Positions 1 to 8,305 of a DNA stretch of 64,000 nt are shown one piece after another; position 1 is the first letter of the stretch; each line of letters opens with the position of its first letter. Origin of the DNA: an uncultured Oscillospiraceae bacterium (GTDB lineage: Bacteria > Bacillota > Clostridia > Oscillospirales > Oscillospiraceae); contig CAKTVW010000004.1 of the NCBI GenBank assembly GCA_934630495.1, positions 15,141 to 79,140 on the forward strand, written 5' to 3'. A program made the translations under genes and the position numbers. The notes below the pieces were generated by a model. That model searched no databases and had not been told where the DNA came from. It saw only the letters and a program-made list of their open reading frames with translations.

Positions 1-1
1 A

Positions 2-262
2 CGAAATATCAGCGGAAAGCTCAGCGAACGCCTCGACCTGCCCAACGAAGCGCTGACGGACACGCCGCTCACGCGCGTGTGCGGCAGACAGAGCGTCAGC
101 ATCGAAAACCACCACGGTATCGTCGAATATACCGAGCAGTGCGTCCGCGTGTCGGTGCGGCGCGGAACGGTCGCGATTCTCGGAGAACGGCTGTCGATTG
201 CCAGAATGACGCGTCGGTGTGTGGAGATTCGCGGATCGATCCGTGCCGTGGAGCTGGAATAA
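2..262 (+). CDS. yqfC: Sporulation protein YqfC (5' partial)
   Basis: Only the C-terminal 86 codons are inside the window; the start lies upstream. The product is a small YabP/YqfC-family protein. The visible part has the family's alternating short beta strands (RQSVSIENHHGIVEY, then RVSVRRGTVAILGERL) and ends IRAVELE. In Bacillus subtilis yqfC is a mother-cell gene expressed under sigma-E, and it is followed by yqfD exactly as here. The stop codon is 1 base before the yqfD start, so the two genes are surely co-transcribed. The molecular function of YqfC is unknown. The call rests on motif shape plus the yqfC-yqfD-phoH order. Confidence 0.85.
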   Translation, partial: RNISGKLSERLDLPNEALTDTPLTRVCGRQSVSIENHHGIVEYTEQCVRVSVRRGTVAILGERLSIARMTRRCVEIRGSIRAVELE

Positions 263-263
263 A

Positions 264-1478
264 ATGCGTGTGATCGATTATCTTTTCGGAGAATGCCGCC
301 TGCGGCTGACCGGCGCGTCGCCGCAGCTTTGCCTGAACCTGTTCAGCGCGGAGGGAATCGCATTCTGGGATATCGTCCGCGAGGATGATCTGCATTATTG
401 CGTCAGTATGCGTCCGCGCGCGGTCAAGGCTGCACAGCGTCTGGCGCTGCGTGCTTACTGCACGGCGGAGGTGCGGCGAGAGCGCGGGCTTCTGCGCGAC
501 CTGAAAAAACTTCGCGGGCGTCCGGTGCTCCTGCTCGGCCTGCCTGCCGCGCTTGCGGCGGGTTTCGTATTTCAGTCCTTCGTCTGGTCCGTCGAGGTGC
601 AGGGAAACGAACGGGTGCATCCGCAGACCGTCGTTCGCGCCTTGCAGGAGCTGGGCGTCGGCGTCGGAACATGGGCACCGTCGATCGACTGCAAGGGCAT
701 CAAGCATCCGCTGCTGAATCTGGTGCCGGAGCTTTCGTGGGCGGCGGTCAACCGCTCCGGCGGCAAGCTGACGGTGCTTGTGAGCGAACGCAGCCGCCCC
801 GAGCAGGAGCGGCCGACATATTCGGCGGGAAACATCGTCGCCGCGCAGGACGGCGTGCTGACGGAGGTATCCGTTCTGGAAGGAATGCGCTTATGCAAGG
901 TCGGGGACACCGTACGCAAGGGGCAGGTGCTGGTCTCGGGCTTTGAGGACTACGGCCTGTGCCTGAAGGGCGTCTGCGCACAAGCCGAGATCTACGGCCA
1001 GACGTGGCATTCCATGCTTGTCGTAACGCCGCTGAAGGAGGCGGAAAAGAGCTATACCGGGCGGGAATGGACGCAGCGCACGCTGATCGTCGGAAGAAAA
1101 AGAATAAATTTATCGGGAAACAGTAGAATTTCGGTGGACAACTGTGATAAAATGATAACCGAGAAAAAATTATCTCTGCCCGGCTATGATTTTCCGGTCA
1201 CGCTGGAAACGGCGACGTATCGGGAATACGAGACCGTACTGCGCTCGGTATGGGAGCCGGAGACGCTTTTGGAGCAGGCGTTTCGGAGGATGACGCTTGA
1301 CTCCATGGTCGCGGGGAAGATCGAATCGGAAAGCTGCGCGGTGACGCGGACCGGCGAGCTGTGCGTTCTGCGCGGCGAGGCGACCTGTACGGAGATGCTG
1401 GCAAGGCTGGTGCCGATGAATGCAATTTACGAAGGAGAGAGCTATGACGGAACGGATCATAAACGCGGAACGAATTGA
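264..1478 (+). CDS. yqfD: Sporulation protein YqfD
   Basis: The product is 404 residues, close to the usual ~400 of YqfD, a sigma-E-dependent sporulation membrane protein of unknown biochemical role. One strong hydrophobic segment lies at about residues 88-110. It is followed by an extracytoplasmic-looking region beginning SVEVQGNERV, which resembles a POTRA-like strand pattern. I start it at the ATG one base after the yqfC stop, because an upstream in-frame start at 219 would overlap yqfC and add a non-homologous leader. It overlaps the start of phoH by 35 bases, which makes translational coupling likely. Confidence 0.88.
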   Translation: MRVIDYLFGECRLRLTGASPQLCLNLFSAEGIAFWDIVREDDLHYCVSMRPRAVKAAQRLALRAYCTAEVRRERGLLRDLKKLRGRPVLLLGLPAALAAGFVFQSFVWSVEVQGNERVHPQTVVRALQELGVGVGTWAPSIDCKGIKHPLLNLVPELSWAAVNRSGGKLTVLVSERSRPEQERPTYSAGNIVAAQDGVLTEVSVLEGMRLCKVGDTVRKGQVLVSGFEDYGLCLKGVCAQAEIYGQTWHSMLVVTPLKEAEKSYTGREWTQRTLIVGRKRINLSGNSRISVDNCDKMITEKKLSLPGYDFPVTLETATYREYETVLRSVWEPETLLEQAFRRMTLDSMVAGKIESESCAVTRTGELCVLRGEATCTEMLARLVPMNAIYEGESYDGTDHKRGTN

Positions 1479-2442
1479 ACAGATCATCAATGTTTTCGGT
1501 TCGTTTGACGAGAATATCAAGCGTATCGAGCAGACCTACGGCGTAAAGATCACCAATCGCGGCACGGAGCTGAAGATCAGCGGCGACGAAGAAGCCGCAG
1601 ATAAGGGCGCGCGGGCGATCGAGGGACTGCTGACCTTGGCGGCCAAGGGCGAGACGATTGATGAGCAGAAGGTGCGCTATCTGATCGACCTCGTATCCTC
1701 GGGGAACGACGATAAGATCGGAGAAATGGCAAAGGACGTGGTCTGCGTCACGGCGAAGGGCCGCCCCGTAAAGGCGAAGACCCTCGGTCAGCAGCGCTAT
1801 ATGAAGGCCATCCGTAAAAACACCGTTACAATCGGCGTCGGTCCGGCCGGAACGGGCAAAACCTATCTGGCGGTCGCGGCGGCGGTCGCGGCCTTCCGCG
1901 AAAAGACGGTCAACCGCATCATTCTGACGCGGCCTGCGGTCGAGGCGGGCGAACGGCTGGGCTTCCTTCCCGGCGACCTGCAGAATAAGGTCGACCCCTA
2001 TCTCCGACCGCTCTACGACGCGCTGTATGATATGCTCGGTGCGGAGACCTACCAGAAGTATCTGGAACGGGGCAACATCGAGGTCGCGCCGCTTGCCTAT
2101 ATGCGCGGACGCACGCTTGACGACAGCTTTATCATTCTCGACGAGGCGCAGAATACCACGCGGGAGCAGATGAAAATGTTCCTGACGCGACTGGGCTTCG
2201 GCTCGAAGATCGTTATTACCGGCGATATCACGCAGATCGACCTGCCGTCGGATAAAACCAGCGGGCTGAAGGATGCGATCCGCATTTTGGAGAACATTCC
2301 CGACATTGCCATCTGCCGCCTGACGGCAAGCGACGTCGTGCGCCACGCTCTGGTGCAGCAGATCATTGCAGCTTACGAAAACGGGGAGAAAAAGCAGCTT
2401 CCCGCGCAGAAAAAAGTATACAGAAAGAAGAACGACCGATGA
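1444..2442 (+). CDS. phoH: PhoH family P-loop ATPase/RNA-associated protein
   Basis: The product is 332 residues, the normal PhoH-like length. An N-terminal KH-like segment (residues ~25-60) precedes the ATPase domain. The Walker A motif GPAGTGKTYLAV is near residue 133, the conserved RPAVEAGERLGFLPGD segment follows, and Walker B is FIILDEAQNTT. PhoH-like proteins next to ybeY are linked to RNA metabolism, and the pairing is conserved here. The ATG at 1444 is preceded by a GAAGGAGAG ribosome site. An in-frame ATG at 1420 is less likely because it has no good ribosome site. The gene overlaps ybeY by 4 bases. Confidence 0.95.
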   Translation: MTERIINAERIEQIINVFGSFDENIKRIEQTYGVKITNRGTELKISGDEEAADKGARAIEGLLTLAAKGETIDEQKVRYLIDLVSSGNDDKIGEMAKDVVCVTAKGRPVKAKTLGQQRYMKAIRKNTVTIGVGPAGTGKTYLAVAAAVAAFREKTVNRIILTRPAVEAGERLGFLPGDLQNKVDPYLRPLYDALYDMLGAETYQKYLERGNIEVAPLAYMRGRTLDDSFIILDEAQNTTREQMKMFLTRLGFGSKIVITGDITQIDLPSDKTSGLKDAIRILENIPDIAICRLTASDVVRHALVQQIIAAYENGEKKQLPAQKKVYRKKNDR

Positions 2443-2933
2443 AAAACCGGATCTACATTCGATATTCCGATAAATCCGACAGAAGCGCGGCGCTTACGCT
2501 GTGCCTCCACCGCTGTATCAGCGCCGCTCTGGCAGCCGAGGGCGTGGACGTTCCGTGCGAGATCAATGTTCTTGTGACGGACGATCCCGGCATCCGCGCC
2601 GTCAATGCCGCGACACGAGGCATCGACCGCGAGACGGACGTCCTGTCCTTCCCGATGTTTCAGTTCACGCCGGGGCAATTTCCGCAGGATGTCTCCGACC
2701 TCCTTGACCCGCAGACGGGTCTGCTGCCGCTCGGAGATATGTGTATTTCGCTGGAACGCGCAAAGGATCAGGCCAAGCGCTTCGGCAACACGCTCAAGCG
2801 CGAGGTCGGCTATCTGACCATCCATTCCGTTCTGCATCTTTTGGGCTACGACCACATGGACGAGGGCGAAATGAAGCGGCAGATGCGTACCCGCGAGGAG
2901 CTGATCGCCGCAGAGCTGGGGCTTCAGCGATGA
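2439..2933 (+). CDS. ybeY: Endoribonuclease YbeY (rRNA maturation factor)
   Basis: The product is 164 residues, standard for YbeY, a metal-dependent endoribonuclease involved in 16S rRNA 3'-end maturation and ribosome quality control. The zinc-binding signature HSVLHLLGYDH (H-x3-H-x5-H) is intact near residues 129-139, followed by the conserved acidic MDEGEM. The upstream segment RETDVLSFP is also diagnostic. It starts inside the phoH stop (ATGA) and ends inside the next start, which is typical of a translationally coupled operon. Confidence 0.96.
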   Translation: MKNRIYIRYSDKSDRSAALTLCLHRCISAALAAEGVDVPCEINVLVTDDPGIRAVNAATRGIDRETDVLSFPMFQFTPGQFPQDVSDLLDPQTGLLPLGDMCISLERAKDQAKRFGNTLKREVGYLTIHSVLHLLGYDHMDEGEMKRQMRTREELIAAELGLQR

Positions 2934-3436
2934 TCGTGTTTTACAAGGCGGGACCGGAGGATGTGCCGCTCCTCTCCGAGACGCGCCGAAAGGCTTGGGA
3001 CGCGACCTATCGCGGCATTTACGAGGATGAACTGATCGATAATTTTGACTATGCGCTCCATCATCGCAATGACGAAAAGCGCATTGCCGAGCAGGAGGTC
3101 TATCTGATGATGGACGGGGAGCGCTGCGCGGGGTATTTCTATTACGGCGCGTTTCCCGGCGAGCCTTATAAGGACTTTGCCCTCTGCCTCAACGCGCTCT
3201 ATATCCTGCCGCCCTATCAGGGCATGGGACTCGGCAAACGGGTGTTTTCCCGGATGCGGGAGGTCTGCCGTCAGCGGGGGCTTGACAAATTCTTCTGCGG
3301 CTGTAATATCCACAACACCAAGGCGCAGGGCTTTTACCGCAAAATGAACGGTGTCGTCGGGAAGGTTGACGGCGGGCATGAGCGCATGGCCGAGGATCAA
3401 ATGTATTTTGAATTTTACTTAGGAGAAGAAAAATGA
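2930..3436 (+). CDS. GNAT family N-acetyltransferase
   Basis: The product is 168 residues with a complete GNAT fold. The acetyl-CoA pyrophosphate loop is LPPYQGMGLGKRVF at about residues 95-108, and the C-terminal strand reads NTKAQGFYRKMNG. The start at 2930 overlaps the ybeY stop as ATGA; the longer in-frame reading upstream is a shadow of ybeY. The substrate cannot be told from sequence. In Bacillus subtilis other genes (yqfF, dgkA, cdd) occupy this position between phoH and era, so this acetyltransferase is a lineage-specific insertion into a conserved operon. Confidence 0.85.
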   Translation: MIVFYKAGPEDVPLLSETRRKAWDATYRGIYEDELIDNFDYALHHRNDEKRIAEQEVYLMMDGERCAGYFYYGAFPGEPYKDFALCLNALYILPPYQGMGLGKRVFSRMREVCRQRGLDKFFCGCNIHNTKAQGFYRKMNGVVGKVDGGHERMAEDQMYFEFYLGEEK

Positions 3437-4323
3437 GTCAGAAAACAGCCATGATAACGATCGCCGGGCGGCCGAATGTGGGCAAGTCGACGCTGATAAA
3501 CCATCTGGTCGGAGAGAAGGTCGCGATCGTCTCCCATAAGCCGCAGACGACGCGCAACCGCATCTGCGGCGTACTGACAAGAGGGGAGAACCAGCTCGTC
3601 TTTATCGATACACCGGGCTTTCACAAACCGCGCACCAAGCTGGGCGATTATATGGTCAATGTGGTAAAGGAGTCCGTTGCGGACGTTGATCTGATCCTGC
3701 TGCTGGTTGAACCGATCGCGCATATCGGACCGCAGGAGGAGGCTCTGATTGAGCAGATCGAGGCCTGCGGCGCACCGGCGATTCTAGTCATCAACAAGAT
3801 CGACACTGTCGAGGATAAGGAAGCCCTGCTTGCAGTCATCGGCGAGTATTCCCGCCGCTTTTCCTTCGATGCGGTGCTGCCCGTCGCGGCAAAATTTGCC
3901 GACGGCATTCCCGCGCTGCTGGACGAGTGCGAAAAATACTGCACGGAAAGTCCGTTTTTCTTCCCCGAGGACATGTATACCGACCAGCCGGAGCGCCAGA
4001 TCGTCGCCGAGATCATCCGCGAAAAGCTTTTGTGGAATCTCGAGCGCGAGATCCCGCACGGGACGGCTGTAGAGATCACAAAGTTTGCCGAACGGGAAGA
4101 CGGCGTGATCGATATCGATGCGACAATCTACTGCGAAAAGGCCAGCCACAAGGGGATCATCATCGGCAAAAACGGCGCGATGCTCAAGAAGATCAGCTCT
4201 GCCGCGCGTACCGACTGCGAACGCTTCCTCGGCGCGAAGGTATTTCTTCAGACGTGGGTCAGAGTCAAGGAAAATTGGCGCGACAGCGATTTCCTGATCC
4301 GTAATTTCGGCTATCAGGACTGA
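3433..4323 (+). CDS. era: Ribosome biogenesis GTPase Era
   Basis: The product is 296 residues, the standard Era length. The N-terminal GTPase domain has G1 GRPNVGKST, a G2 Thr within the PQTTRNR segment, G3 DTPGFH and G4 NKID. The C-terminal KH domain carries the diagnostic segment IIGKNGAMLKKI before LGAKVFLQTWVRVKENW. Era binds the 3' end of 16S rRNA during 30S assembly. It overlaps the preceding GNAT stop by 4 bases. The synteny with yqzL, recO and ybeY is the usual Bacillota order. Confidence 0.98.
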   Translation: MSQKTAMITIAGRPNVGKSTLINHLVGEKVAIVSHKPQTTRNRICGVLTRGENQLVFIDTPGFHKPRTKLGDYMVNVVKESVADVDLILLLVEPIAHIGPQEEALIEQIEACGAPAILVINKIDTVEDKEALLAVIGEYSRRFSFDAVLPVAAKFADGIPALLDECEKYCTESPFFFPEDMYTDQPERQIVAEIIREKLLWNLEREIPHGTAVEITKFAEREDGVIDIDATIYCEKASHKGIIIGKNGAMLKKISSAARTDCERFLGAKVFLQTWVRVKENWRDSDFLIRNFGYQD

Positions 4324-4427
4324 GAAAGCGCTTGATAATTGCAAATTATTGCTTCGTATTTTTCTTCAAAACCGTCAAAGGCTAAGCGTACAAGGCAAAC
4401 CGAGAAAGCTGTGACGGAGGACGAAAA

Positions 4428-4523
4428 ATGAAGCAATTGTTGTGGGAACTGTTTCTGGACACCGGCGCTCCCGAGGCGTATCTGCTGTATCGGCACACCG
4501 AGGCGGGCAGAGAGCGGCGCTGA
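4428..4523 (+). CDS. yqzL: YqzL-like small protein
   Basis: This is a 31-residue ORF starting MKQLLWELFLDTG and continuing PEAYLLYRHTE. It matches the short YqzL family, which in Bacillus subtilis also lies between era and recO. A strong ribosome site (GGAGG, 7 bases upstream) supports translation. The family pattern is an aromatic WELF-type segment, a TG turn, then AYLLY. Its function is unknown. It is shorter than the ~47 residues of the Bacillus protein because the C-terminal tail is missing. It is easily overlooked in automated annotation because of its size. Confidence 0.8.
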   Translation: MKQLLWELFLDTGAPEAYLLYRHTEAGRERR

Positions 4524-4613
4524 CCGCGCCGTACAGAACGTCGTAGCCGTTGGCGGCTTCGCCGCCTTACGGATACGGCCGCGCTGCACTTCCCGCACGG
4601 AAACGAGGCTGCT

Positions 4614-5357
4614 ATGTACATAAAAACCAACGGTATTGTGCTGCGCGAAACAGAATACAAGGACGCGGACAAGCTTCTGACGGTGCTGACGCAGGAGCGT
4701 GGGAAGCTGACGCTCCGTGCACACGGGGTCAAAAGCGCCCGCAGTAAGCTTCGCCCGGCCTGCCAGCTCTTTGCCTACTCGGAATTTACGCTTCTGGAGC
4801 GTGGGGACCGCTATGTCATTACCGAGGCAAATACGCTGGAGCTGTTCCCGGAGCTGCAGGCGGATATCGAGCTGCTTTCGCTTGCGTCGTATTTCGCGCA
4901 GGTCACGGAGACGGTCGCGCAGGAGGAGGACCCGCTCCCGGAACTGCTGTCTCTGCTGCTCAACGCGCTCTATGCGCTGACGCGGCTTCGGCTTCCGCAG
5001 AGCATGGTGAAGGCCGTTTTCGAGCTGCGGTTATGCTGCATCGCGGGCTTTACGCCGGATGTTCGCGGCTGCTGTGTCTGCGGACGGCCGGACTGCGACC
5101 GCTTTAATATTACGCAGGGCACGCTGCAATGTGCCTCCTGCCGCAGCGAGGGAACGGGAGACATCCGTATGCCGCTTTCCCCCGGCGGCTTGGCCGCGCT
5201 GCGCTATATTACCGACGCACCGGCTAAGCGGCTCTTTTCCTTCCGTGTGTCGGACGAGGCGCTTCGGGAGCTGGCACAGCTTTCCGAGGGGTATTTGTGT
5301 ATGCGCTTGGAGCGCGGGTTCTATACGCTTGATTTTTACAAATCTCTCTTTTTGTGA
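4614..5357 (+). CDS. recO: DNA repair protein RecO
   Basis: The product is 247 residues. It has the N-terminal OB fold (TNGIVLRETEYKDADKLLTVLT) and a C-terminal helical domain with a four-cysteine zinc site (CCVCGRPDC ... CASC, residues ~155-185). RecO mediates RecA loading and strand annealing in the RecFOR pathway. The 90-base gap after yqzL contains a GC-rich hairpin around 4551-4565 and no clear terminator, so read-through from era is likely. mutS2 follows after 10 bases. Confidence 0.95.
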   Translation: MYIKTNGIVLRETEYKDADKLLTVLTQERGKLTLRAHGVKSARSKLRPACQLFAYSEFTLLERGDRYVITEANTLELFPELQADIELLSLASYFAQVTETVAQEEDPLPELLSLLLNALYALTRLRLPQSMVKAVFELRLCCIAGFTPDVRGCCVCGRPDCDRFNITQGTLQCASCRSEGTGDIRMPLSPGGLAALRYITDAPAKRLFSFRVSDEALRELAQLSEGYLCMRLERGFYTLDFYKSLFL

Positions 5358-5367
5358 GGATAAAACC

Positions 5368-7740
5368 ATGACGGAGTTATACGAGAAATCATTAAATAAA
5401 CTGGAACTGAACGCGGTCCTGCGTCAGCTTGCGGACTGCGCGCAGTCGGACGCGGGCAAGGAACGCTGCCTTGCGCTGCTTCCGATCACGGACGACGAGG
5501 AGATCCGCATCCTGCAGGGGCAGACCACGGCCGCCTGCAAGCTCATCACGCTCAAAGGCTCACCCTCCTTCGGCGCTCTGAAGGAGATCGGGCCTTCGCT
5601 GGAGCGTGCCGACCGCGGCGGCTGCCTCTCTCCCGCGGAGCTGCTGCGGATCGCGGGCGTATTAAAATGCATCCGCGGCGCAAAGGCGTATTATAACGGC
5701 GATTATACCGAGACGGTGCTGGACGTCTATTTTCAGGAGCTGAATCCCAATCGCTATCTGGAGGAAAAGATCAGCAACAGCATTCTCTCCGAGGAGGAAA
5801 TTGCGGACGCGGCCAGCAGCGAGCTTGCCGATATCCGCCGCCATAAGCGCATCCAGAGTGCCAAGGTAAAGGAGTCGCTGCAAAAGATCATTACTTCACC
5901 GTCCTATTCCAAATATCTGCGCGACCCGATCATCACGCTGCGCGGCGACCGCTATGTCGTTCCCGTCAAGAGCGAGTTCAAAAGCGAGATGCCGGGCTTG
6001 GTGCATGACGTTTCCTCTTCGGGCAGCACCTTCTTTATCGAGCCGATGTCGGCGGTGAACGCCAATAACGCGCTGCGCGAGCTGCTGCTGCAGGAAAAGA
6101 AGGAGATCGAACGCATCCTTGCCGAGCTGTCGGCCGAAGCGGCGTCCTTCCGCGACAGCATCAACCAGAGCTGTGAAATGCTGGCTTCGCTCGACGTGAT
6201 CTTTGCCAAGGCAAGATTATCACATAAAATGGATGCATTGGAGCCGGAGATCCGCACCGACCATTCCCTTGAGCTGATCCGTGCACGGCATCCGCTGATC
6301 GAACGGAAAAAGGTCGTGCCGATCTCGGTGCGGCTCGGGCGCGATTTCGATACCTTAATTATTACCGGCCCGAACACCGGCGGCAAGACCGTCACGCTTA
6401 AAACGATCGGTCTGCTGACGCTGATGGCCGAATGCGGCCTGCATATCCCGGCCGAGCACGGAAGCGCCGTCTCTATTTTTAAGAGCGTGCTTGCCGATAT
6501 CGGCGACGAGCAGTCGATCGAGCAGTCACTTTCCACCTTCTCCGCACACATGAAGAACATCGTCCAGATCGTCTCCGAGTGCGACGACGAAACGCTCGTG
6601 CTGTTTGACGAGCTGGGCGCGGGAACCGACCCGACGGAGGGCGCGGCGCTGGCGACCGCGCTGATCGAGTTTTGCCGCCAATGCGGCAGCCGTGTCGCCG
6701 CGACGACGCATTATGCGGAGCTGAAGCTCTATGCCATGCGCACGAAGGGGGTTATGAACGCGTCGTGCGAGTTTGATGTGGAAACGCTGCGCCCGACCTA
6801 TAAGCTGCTGATCGGCATTCCCGGAAAGTCCAACGCCTTTGCAATTTCCAAGCGCTTGGGCCTGCCGGAGACCATCGTGGATCAGGCGCGCAGCTATGTC
6901 AACGAAAACGATCGGAATTTTGAGGACGTTTTGAATCAGCTCGAGCAGCAGCGGCAGCAGATGGAGCAGGCGAAGGCGGAGGCCGAACGGCTGAAGCTGG
7001 AAACGGCGCAGATGAAGGAAAAATCCGAGGAATACTATGCCGAGATCAAGCGCGAACGGGAAAAAGCGCTTCGTTCGGCACGGGCGGAGGCACAGAGCAT
7101 CGTCGATCAGGCGCGGCGCAGCGCGAACGAGGTGGCCGAGGAGCTGAAGCAGCTTCGCAAGCAGCTTCGCGACGCGGCGGATACGCAGGGCGTCAACGCA
7201 AAGCAGACGGAGCTGCGCCGCAAGCTCAACGAAACGGAAGCGGCGATCTCTCCGCAGGATGCCGCGCCGAAGCGGCCCGCACCGACCCGTGCCGTCAAGG
7301 TGGGCGATACCGTTGAGCTGCTTCGCTTCGGAACGAAGGCATCGGTGCTTGCCATCAATGCCGACGGCAGCTATCAGCTCCAAGCGGGGATCATGAAGAT
7401 CACCGCCAAGCCGGACGAGGTATACCTTATTGAAGAGACGCAGCAGCAGGCGAAAAAGATTATTGAGCGCTCCAAGCGGGAGTTCCGAAACACCGCCGCC
7501 GCCACGGAGCTGGATCTGCGCGGCATGAGCGCCGAGGAGGCTGTCGCCACCCTGTCGAATTTCTTGGACAGCGCGATGCTTGCAAATCTCGCGCAGGTGC
7601 GTATCATTCACGGCAAGGGGACCGGCGTTTTGCGCAAGGCCGTGCAGGAGGAGCTGAAGCATAATCGCGCCGTGAAGCGCTACCGCCTCGGCGTCTACGG
7701 CGAGGGCGAGGACGGCGTTACCATTGCCGAGCTGGCCTGA
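5368..7740 (+). CDS. mutS2: Endonuclease MutS2
   Basis: The product is 790 residues, the normal MutS2 length. The MutS-type ATPase has Walker A GPNTGGKT near residue 334 and the signature region DELGAGTDPTEGAAL. A long coiled coil rich in Gln, Glu and Arg spans residues ~515-630. The C-terminal Smr nuclease domain carries LDLRG and the HGKGTG motif. MutS2 suppresses recombination and acts in rescue of stalled ribosomes. The ATG at 5368 has a GTGAGGA ribosome site. A longer frame upstream overlaps recO and is rejected. Confidence 0.97.
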   Translation: MTELYEKSLNKLELNAVLRQLADCAQSDAGKERCLALLPITDDEEIRILQGQTTAACKLITLKGSPSFGALKEIGPSLERADRGGCLSPAELLRIAGVLKCIRGAKAYYNGDYTETVLDVYFQELNPNRYLEEKISNSILSEEEIADAASSELADIRRHKRIQSAKVKESLQKIITSPSYSKYLRDPIITLRGDRYVVPVKSEFKSEMPGLVHDVSSSGSTFFIEPMSAVNANNALRELLLQEKKEIERILAELSAEAASFRDSINQSCEMLASLDVIFAKARLSHKMDALEPEIRTDHSLELIRARHPLIERKKVVPISVRLGRDFDTLIITGPNTGGKTVTLKTIGLLTLMAECGLHIPAEHGSAVSIFKSVLADIGDEQSIEQSLSTFSAHMKNIVQIVSECDDETLVLFDELGAGTDPTEGAALATALIEFCRQCGSRVAATTHYAELKLYAMRTKGVMNASCEFDVETLRPTYKLLIGIPGKSNAFAISKRLGLPETIVDQARSYVNENDRNFEDVLNQLEQQRQQMEQAKAEAERLKLETAQMKEKSEEYYAEIKREREKALRSARAEAQSIVDQARRSANEVAEELKQLRKQLRDAADTQGVNAKQTELRRKLNETEAAISPQDAAPKRPAPTRAVKVGDTVELLRFGTKASVLAINADGSYQLQAGIMKITAKPDEVYLIEETQQQAKKIIERSKREFRNTAAATELDLRGMSAEEAVATLSNFLDSAMLANLAQVRIIHGKGTGVLRKAVQEELKHNRAVKRYRLGVYGEGEDGVTIAELA

Positions 7741-7772
7741 GCGCCGATACGAAAGTAATTTTTGGGAAACGA

Positions 7773-7802
7773 TTGACAAACATGGGTCAGTTGCGATATA
7801 TT
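7773..7802 (+). promoter_or_regulatory. Predicted sigma-A promoter of the HPr-like gene
   Basis: A perfect -35 TTGACA (7773-7778) is followed after 18 bases by TATATT (7797-7802). It lies in the gap after mutS2, about 50 bases before the HPr-like start, so the gene has its own promoter. Confidence 0.7.
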
Positions 7803-7851
7803 TATCGTATATCATCGCACGCGAGGGTGCGAAATTGAAGGAGTGACACTT

Positions 7852-8112
7852 GTGTATACAGAAAAATCCGTCGTAAAGTGTGAATCCGGTCTGCACAACA
7901 AACAGGCCACTTATTTCATTCAAAAGGCAAACGAATTTCGCTCCAGCATCTGGGTCGAGGCGGACGATCGCCGCATCAATGCAAAGAGCCTGCTGGGCGT
8001 CCTCTCTATGGGCATCACGACGGGAACGGAGATCACGCTGATCGCGGACGGCCCCGACGAGGAGGCTGCTGTGAAGTCTCTGTCGGCCATGCTGGTCAAG
8101 GATATTTTTTGA
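7852..8112 (+). CDS. HPr family phosphocarrier-like protein
   Basis: The product is 86 residues with the HPr fold. Starting at the GTG at 7852, the phosphoacceptor histidine is residue 15 (GLHNKQAT) and the regulatory serine is residue 46 (AKSLLGVLS), matching canonical HPr numbering. This, plus a 9-base spacing from GGAG, favours 7852 over the GTG at 7843, which abuts the ribosome site. The active-site loop reads HNKQ instead of the usual HARP, so the Arg17 and Pro18 that assist phosphotransfer are missing while His15 and Ser46 are kept. It may serve as a regulatory HPr (a partner of HPr kinase or CcpA) as much as a PTS carrier. No ptsI or ptsK is nearby. Confidence 0.85.
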   Translation: MYTEKSVVKCESGLHNKQATYFIQKANEFRSSIWVEADDRRINAKSLLGVLSMGITTGTEITLIADGPDEEAAVKSLSAMLVKDIF

Positions 8113-8305
8113 CGTAATCACAGATGCGCTCCGATAAGAGCGTTATGAAAATCCCGTTCGGGCGCGTTGCATAGCAAAGACGGCTTTGATCTGAGCGGTG
8201 AGGGCGGACGGAAGCGACGGCCGCCCGGGCAGACGAAGGATTCTGCTCCGACCCGACTCGGCCGTTTCGGCTTCTGCGGCGCGCCCGTTCGTATCGGTGA
8301 AGCAA

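Noticed and set aside
8198..8305. In-frame GTG extension of UvrC by 36 codons
   Set aside because: The added sequence is Arg/Pro-rich and not UvrC-like; family homology begins at 8306.
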